Source: Actinomycetes bacterium (GTDB lineage Bacteria; Actinomycetota; Acidimicrobiia; Acidimicrobiales; RAAP-2). Taken from it: a DNA stretch of 5,986 nucleotides. Of this stretch, positions 1 through 2,994 are shown piece by piece (positions within the stretch are counted from its first letter, which is position 1; the number at the start of each line of letters is the position of its first letter). The notes below the pieces were generated by a model. The model saw only the letters and a list, made by a program, of their open reading frames with translations, had not been told where the DNA came from and made no database searches. Made by a program: the position numbers and the translations under genes. The stretch covers positions 1 to 5,986 of the forward strand of contig JAJZYE010000069.1 in NCBI GenBank assembly GCA_021806055.1. Reading direction: 5' to 3'.

Positions 1-306
1 CACGAGCGACGCGTCGAGCCGGGGCTCACTGGGGTCGAGAGGTGACACCCAGCACCCCGCGCTCACCAGCGCGAGGAAGTGGCGCGCGAACGTCAGGGGG
101 TCGCCGATCAGGAGTCCGACGCGCTCGGGCACGATCGCGTCGGACCAGCCCGCCGCCGTGGCGAGAAGGTCGCCGTAGGTGACGCGACGTTCGGAACGCG
201 CGTCCAACAGGTAGGGAGCCGTCGGACGTCGAGCCCGCTCGCCGATCAGCGCCGCCAGTGACGGCCAGGGCGCCGTCGGTGGTCCGGACTCGTGCGCCGG
301 CTCCAT
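1..306 (-). CDS. ANL-superfamily adenylating enzyme (acyl-CoA synthetase / AMP-ligase-like), N-terminal fragment
   Basis: This is the first 102 codons of a larger gene that continues past the left edge. Seen: the ATG at 306-304 opens a frame with a typical ANL N-terminal layout. A short leader is followed by YLLDA (about residues 33-37) and the TYGDL motif (about 44-48). Then come a beta strand and helix, VGLLIG...FARHFLALVSAG (about 63-85), and a PLDPSEP turn (about 90-96). Family knowledge: ANL enzymes adenylate a carboxylate with ATP and then pass it to CoA, a carrier-protein thiol or another nucleophile. The P-loop-like and A8 motifs that would confirm activity lie outside the window. The start overlaps the stop of the VOC gene by one base (TGATG), so the two are probably translationally coupled and the gene is third in the operon. 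Inference: it may activate the product of the ComA and VOC steps. The substrate cannot be read from this fragment. Confidence 0.8.
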   Translation of the reverse strand, partial: MEPAHESGPPTAPWPSLAALIGERARRPTAPYLLDARSERRVTYGDLLATAAGWSDAIVPERVGLLIGDPLTFARHFLALVSAGCWVSPLDPSEPRLDASLV

Positions 307-719
307 CAGTACATCATCCGAGGATCGCGGTAGTGCTTGAACTCGAGCAGGTTGTCGGAGGGATCGATGAGCACCACCGTACGGTGGGCCTCCACCAGCC
401 CCTCGAATCGCCACTGCACGTCACGGTAGAGCGGGACGGCGCGCTGCTCGCACAGTGCCAATAGCGCGTCGAAGTCCTCGGACGCGCGAAAAGTCACGCC
501 GAAGTGCCGCGGGTACAGCGCCACGGCGTCGCGAGGGGGCCGCACCGCCGGCGGGCTAGTGAGGTGGCACACCACCTGGTCACCGAAGAAGTCGATCGTC
601 ACGCGATCGTCGTAGCGTCGCGCCAGCTTGCAGCCCAGGAGTCCGACGTAGAACGACACGGTGGCGTCCAGGTCGTACGCGGGAATCGCGAGATGAAACG
701 CGTCGTGCGACTCTCTCAT
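306..719 (-). CDS. VOC-superfamily (glyoxalase / bleomycin-resistance / extradiol dioxygenase fold) metalloprotein
   Basis: A cytoplasmic protein of 137 residues, the usual size of a two-module VOC protein. Seen: module 1 begins FHLAIP and runs through SFYVGLLGC and DFFGDQVVCHL. Module 2 begins RHFGVTF and ends LIDPSDNLLEFK. Counting from the ATG at 719, plausible metal ligands are H9, H52, H72 and E126, one per expected strand, so the metal site looks complete. Family knowledge: the fold supports isomerisation, epimerisation, lyase or dioxygenase chemistry on a metal-bound substrate, and it also occurs in resistance proteins. The sequence alone does not choose among these. An upstream in-frame GTG at 737 would add six residues. 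I prefer the ATG because it overlaps the stop of the preceding gene as ATGA, and a conserved strand follows it closely. The gene sits between a ComA homologue and an adenylating enzyme, which suggests a tailoring step on their shared intermediate. Confidence 0.85.
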   Translation of the reverse strand: MRESHDAFHLAIPAYDLDATVSFYVGLLGCKLARRYDDRVTIDFFGDQVVCHLTSPPAVRPPRDAVALYPRHFGVTFRASEDFDALLALCEQRAVPLYRDVQWRFEGLVEAHRTVVLIDPSDNLLEFKHYRDPRMMY

Positions 720-1513
720 GCGCGTTCGTGAAGCCACTGCACGGCACTGGGCTCGAGGTCCAGCAACGTCTCACTGCGCAGGCCGAGACGAATCGTCTCG
801 AGGCTGATGGCGTCGTCCGCGGCGATGTTGCCCAAGTTCACGTTAGGACCGATACGCCGCACGAAGTAGCTCTGCAGGTCAAGTGAGGGCGCCTCGAAGA
901 GAAGGCGACCGACGTCGATACCGCTGGTCAGGATCTCCTCGATCAGCCCGAAGCGCAATTCGCCGTTCGCACGACAGATGCCGCTATGACCACTCTCGCG
1001 TGTCTCGAGGGTGACCAGGACGGCACCCGCCTCGAGGTCGTCACGGATGTAGTCGATCCACCGGTTCGGCGCCATCGTCTCCGAGCGTTCCTGGTCCTTC
1101 GAGCCCACCTCCGAGATCACACGGAAGTCCTGACTCAGTGCATCTACGTAGCCGGCCTTGGCGGCATCACTGAGGTCGATGGTCCCATTGGACACTTCGA
1201 CGAATTGACACCCGTAGTGGTGACACATGAAGCGAAAATCATCGAACTTCTCCTGGAGGAGATACTTCTCAAAAAGCGTGCCACCAAAGTAGAAGTCAAC
1301 CCCCTCTTCCCGAAGGATAGTGATCTTCTTCTCCAGATCCTTCGCGACAACCGACGTACCCCACCCGAACTTTATGAAGTCGATGTACTGACAATTACTC
1401 CTGATCAAGTCGGTGAAGTACGTTAACGGTGCTCCACGGTCTATGACCATTGTCAAGCCACTCTCACGGGGCTTATCTTCGTGTTCTGGAAGATTCAAGT
1501 AGTTCAGGTTCAT
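716..1513 (-). CDS. comA-like: ComA-family protein, probable phosphosulfolactate synthase
   Basis: 265 residues, close to archaeal ComA (about 250). Family knowledge: ComA adds sulfite to phosphoenolpyruvate to give 2-phospho-3-sulfolactate. This is the first step of coenzyme M synthesis in methanogens, and relatives make sulfolactate in bacteria. Plant HSA32 belongs to the same family without a proven synthase role. Seen, in order: KPRESGLTMVIDRG (residues 14-27), DFIKFGWGTS (45-54), FGGTLFE (76-82), VEVSNGTI (105-112), SEVGSKD (134-140), the acidic LEAGA (160-164), ETRESG (170-175), LFEAPS (205-210), GPNVNLGNI (222-230) and RLGLRSETL (242-250). All the main family blocks are present and nothing is truncated. 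The ATG at 1513 gives the canonical N-terminus, with GGTGA 4 bases upstream as a modest ribosome-binding site. Its stop overlaps the VOC start. Oddly, the first half of the gene is much AT-richer than the second half. I am sure of the family and less sure of the exact reaction. Confidence 0.88.
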   Translation of the reverse strand: MNLNYLNLPEHEDKPRESGLTMVIDRGAPLTYFTDLIRSNCQYIDFIKFGWGTSVVAKDLEKKITILREEGVDFYFGGTLFEKYLLQEKFDDFRFMCHHYGCQFVEVSNGTIDLSDAAKAGYVDALSQDFRVISEVGSKDQERSETMAPNRWIDYIRDDLEAGAVLVTLETRESGHSGICRANGELRFGLIEEILTSGIDVGRLLFEAPSLDLQSYFVRRIGPNVNLGNIAADDAISLETIRLGLRSETLLDLEPSAVQWLHERA

Positions 1514-1532
1514 CGCATCACCAACAATCCTT

Positions 1533-1562
1533 ATTATCGTAATTAGTACCCAGTCACGTCAC
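1533..1562 (-). promoter_or_regulatory. Candidate promoter of the ComA-VOC-ANL operon
   Basis: Read on the minus strand, GTGACG (1562-1557, four of six to TTGACA) is followed after 18 bases by GATAAT (1538-1533, five of six to TATAAT). Transcription would begin near 1526, leaving a leader of roughly 13 bases that contains the GGTGA ribosome-binding site. The region is the most AT-rich in the window (1501-1560 is about 42% GC). The assignment is by eye. TACGAT, overlapping at 1541-1536, is an alternative -10 box. Confidence 0.45.
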
Positions 1563-1572
1563 CACTCTCGTG

Positions 1573-1611
1573 TCCGAAGATTAACTCCACGCTCTGGCGG
1601 CAACCTTCGGA
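1573..1611. repeat. 7-bp inverted repeat upstream of the ComA-family gene
   Basis: TCCGAAG (1573-1579) and CTTCGGA (1605-1611) are perfect inverted copies separated by 25 bases. They lie directly upstream of the candidate -35 box. The spacing is wide for a hairpin terminator and could suit a dimeric regulator, but a chance match is quite possible. Nothing else gene-like was seen in the 158-base gap 1514-1671 apart from this, the promoter and the hairpin at 1643-1664. Confidence 0.25.
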
Positions 1612-1642
1612 GAGTCTGAGAAGTGACTGTGAATCCGCCCAG

Positions 1643-1664
1643 GGCCACGTCCGCACCCGTGGCC
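1643..1664 (-). terminator. GC-rich hairpin after the SGNH hydrolase gene, possible terminator
   Basis: GGCCACG (1643-1649) pairs perfectly with CGTGGCC (1658-1664) around an 8-base loop, starting 8 bases beyond the hydrolase stop codon. No run of T follows on the minus strand, so it is not a classical intrinsic terminator. Such U-less hairpins are often found at gene ends in high-GC actinobacteria. It may help insulate the downstream ComA operon. Confidence 0.4.
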
Positions 1665-1671
1665 GCGGGTC

Positions 1672-2661
1672 TCACCAGGTCGACGGCAGCTTCTGCGCGA
1701 TCGCTCCCGCGATGACCCGATAACCCGCGTCATCCGGGTGGTCGTCGGGCCCCCACGGGTACGTGTGGCACATCCAGGTCCACGCGCACGCGCGCGCCAC
1801 GTCGGTGGGCACCACCCGTCCGTCGGGCAGCCGCGTCGGCGTCAGGTTGTCGCTCTCGAACGCGCCCGGCACGTTGGCACTGGGGATGTCGTGCGCCGCG
1901 TACGCCGCGGCGAGTGTCGCGTTCAGCTCACTCATCACCCGCAACGTCAGTGCGGCCTGCGCGGGGCTGCTCTCGCGACGCAGGTAGTCCGCGAGGAAGG
2001 GATCGCCGTAGAGCACACCGACGAAGTGCACGTGCGGCCCCGCCGCCGCGCGCAGTTCGTTCAGGACCGCCGGCATGTCCGCGCGCACCCCGGCCAGACC
2101 CGCGTCGGCGCACGCCAGGTCCACGAGCGGCGTGGTCAGGCAGGGCCGTACGTCATTGAATCCCAGGTCGATCGTCACGAGGCCCGTCGCCGTGGCGTGG
2201 GCGCGAAGGAACGCCGTCGCCACGAGCATCTGCCGATTGGGCAGGGTGTAGCAGTGGTCGCCGGCCCCGAGCATCGACACCACGGTCTCGCCAGGGCACC
2301 CCACTTGGCGCATGGTCAGTCGTACGCCCTTGGCGTCCTCGATCGCCACCAGGTCATTGGCGTATCCCCGGTCCGTACGCGCACCGTTGTGGTGCGGGAT
2401 GCCGGTCGGCTGGAAGCCCAGTGACGACGACGCCCCCACCACCAGGTAGAACCCCGTGGTGGACCCGACACCCGCCGCCCGCAGTACCTCACCGCGCAGG
2501 GCCAACCCCGTCACCAGCGCCAGGACCACGACGGCCGCCGTCCACCGACTGCGGCGCCGGTTCCTCGCGTGACGCGCCGGTCGCGTACGCCACGACAGGC
2601 GCTGGGCTAGCACTGGCAACGCGCGCGTGCGCGCCGCTGACCACGGCGGGCGCGCATCCAC
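1672..2661 (-). CDS. Exported or membrane-anchored SGNH/GDSL-type hydrolase with a variant GAS nucleophile block
   Basis: About 329 residues if the GTG at 2661 is the start. The frame stays open to 2742, but that part lies inside the tRNA-like gene, so the true start must be further in. TTG/GTG codons near residues 15-17 are alternatives. Seen, by that numbering: a basic N-terminus (RTRPARHARNRRRSR), then one hydrophobic segment (about 41-56, TAAVVVLALVTGLALR), which is either a signal sequence or a membrane anchor. Next are block I as VVGASSSLG (about 74-82, nucleophile Ser78), CPGET (122-126), LGFND (166-170, Asn169) and PDDHPDDAGY near the C-terminus (His308). Six cysteines (122, 137, 174, 184, 292, 298) could form three disulfides outside the cell. 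Family knowledge: SGNH enzymes hydrolyse esters or remove acyl or acetyl groups from lipids and glycans. The usual GDS is GAS here, and the acidic residue sits two rather than three before His. The substrate is unknown. Confidence 0.82.
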   Translation of the reverse strand: MDARPPWSAARTRALPVLAQRLSWRTRPARHARNRRRSRWTAAVVVLALVTGLALRGEVLRAAGVGSTTGFYLVVGASSSLGFQPTGIPHHNGARTDRGYANDLVAIEDAKGVRLTMRQVGCPGETVVSMLGAGDHCYTLPNRQMLVATAFLRAHATATGLVTIDLGFNDVRPCLTTPLVDLACADAGLAGVRADMPAVLNELRAAAGPHVHFVGVLYGDPFLADYLRRESSPAQAALTLRVMSELNATLAAAYAAHDIPSANVPGAFESDNLTPTRLPDGRVVPTDVARACAWTWMCHTYPWGPDDHPDDAGYRVIAGAIAQKLPSTW

Positions 2662-2683
2662 CTCGTTGGCGATCCACTCTCCA

Positions 2684-2756
2684 TGGGGGCGCTGTCCGGA
2701 TTCGAACCGAAGTAGAGGGTCGTGACAACCCCGCCTCACCACTCGGCCACAGCGCC
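2684..2756 (-). tRNA. tRNA or tRNA-like gene with encoded CCA, identity unclear (irregular anticodon arm)
   Basis: Read on the minus strand from 2756. A perfect 7-bp acceptor stem, GGCGCTG/CAGCGCC, is followed by TG and a D arm with a 3-bp stem, GCC/GGC. The T arm is good (TTCGG/CCGGA, one T-G pair, loop TTCGAAT). The discriminator is C, and CCA is encoded. The body is 70 bases without CCA, slightly short. The D arm and the CTAC variable loop resemble actinobacterial tRNA-Cys. The anticodon arm is the problem. The best stem, GGGGT/ACCCT, leaves the loop TGTCACG, with TCA in the anticodon position but G instead of the invariant T33. Shifting one base right gives T33 and CAC (Val) with two mismatched stem pairs. 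Shifting left gives GTC (Asp), with poorer pairing. C73 is otherwise typical only of tRNA-His. A promoter precedes it, so a diverged tRNA, a tRNA-like RNA and a pseudogene are all possible. Confidence 0.55.
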
Positions 2757-2766
2757 TGCGCCACCC

Positions 2767-2796
2767 AGCCTAGGGGACGAGTCGCACCACAGTCGA
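2767..2796 (-). promoter_or_regulatory. Candidate promoter of the tRNA-like gene
   Basis: On the minus strand, TCGACT (2796-2791, four of six to TTGACA) lies 18 bases before TAGGCT (2772-2767, a TANNNT -10 box). The -10 box ends 10 bases before the first base of the acceptor stem, a spacing usual for actinobacterial tRNA genes. No T-rich terminator follows the CCA, so the transcript could read through into the hydrolase gene. Confidence 0.45.
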
Positions 2797-2858
2797 TCGC
2801 CCGCCTCGCACCAACGATGCCGCGACGAGCGCACGCGACGACGATGATCCCACCGCAG

Positions 2859-2886
2859 CACGTCGCGTCACAGGTCACACGTCGCG
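2859..2886. repeat. Two direct copies of CACGTCGCG in the divergent spacer
   Basis: CACGTCGCG occurs at 2859-2867 and again at 2878-2886, a 19-base period of nearly two helical turns. Between them is a second tandem, GTCACAGGTCAC. The repeats lie between the divergent tRNA-like/hydrolase and oxidoreductase promoters and could be regulator sites. In GC-rich DNA such short matches can be accidental. Confidence 0.3.
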
Positions 2887-2902
2887 AGAAATCTCTTCTC
2901 GC
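2884..2902. promoter_or_regulatory. Perfect 7-bp palindrome/hairpin GCGAGAA-N5-TTCTCGC, candidate operator
   Basis: GCGAGAA (2884-2890) and TTCTCGC (2896-2902) are exact inverted copies around the 5-base loop ATCTC. It overlaps the second CACGTCGCG copy by three bases and lies about 92 bases before the oxidoreductase start. No T tract follows on either strand, so a protein-binding operator fits better than a terminator. The rest of 2797-2958 shows no gene that I can support. Confidence 0.35.
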
Positions 2903-2958
2903 CCGACAGCCGCTCGTCGCCGCACCCGTCAAGGTGACCAAGGTCCCCGGTTCGCGAC

Positions 2959-2987
2959 CGGACCTCGTCCGACCACGCTCCTACGCT
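2959..2987 (+). promoter_or_regulatory. Candidate leaderless promoter of the indolepyruvate oxidoreductase gene
   Basis: TACGCT (2982-2987) is a TANNNT -10 box ending exactly seven bases before the ATG at 2995, so transcription would start at or next to the A of the start codon. A weak -35 candidate, CGGACC (2959-2964), lies 17 bases upstream and has only the GAC core. Leaderless mRNAs with this spacing are common in actinobacteria. The GGGGG at 2988-2992 is too close to the ATG to be a good ribosome-binding site. Confidence 0.45.
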
Positions 2988-2994
2988 GGGGGCA

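Noticed and set aside
720..737. Upstream GTG start for the VOC gene, adding six residues
   Set aside because: It would sit inside the ComA-family coding end. The ATG at 719 forms a clean ATGA overlap and leaves the conserved first strand intact.
986..1426. Plus-strand frame of 146 codons antisense to the ComA-family gene
   Set aside because: It mirrors the conserved ComA blocks on the other strand and has no recognisable motif or supporting ribosome-binding site.
2662..2742. In-frame N-terminal extension of the SGNH hydrolase beginning with the GTG at 2742
   Set aside because: The extension is translated from the tRNA-like gene itself and starts inside its D loop. The residues have no signal-peptide character, and the basic stretch plus hydrophobic segment lies further downstream.
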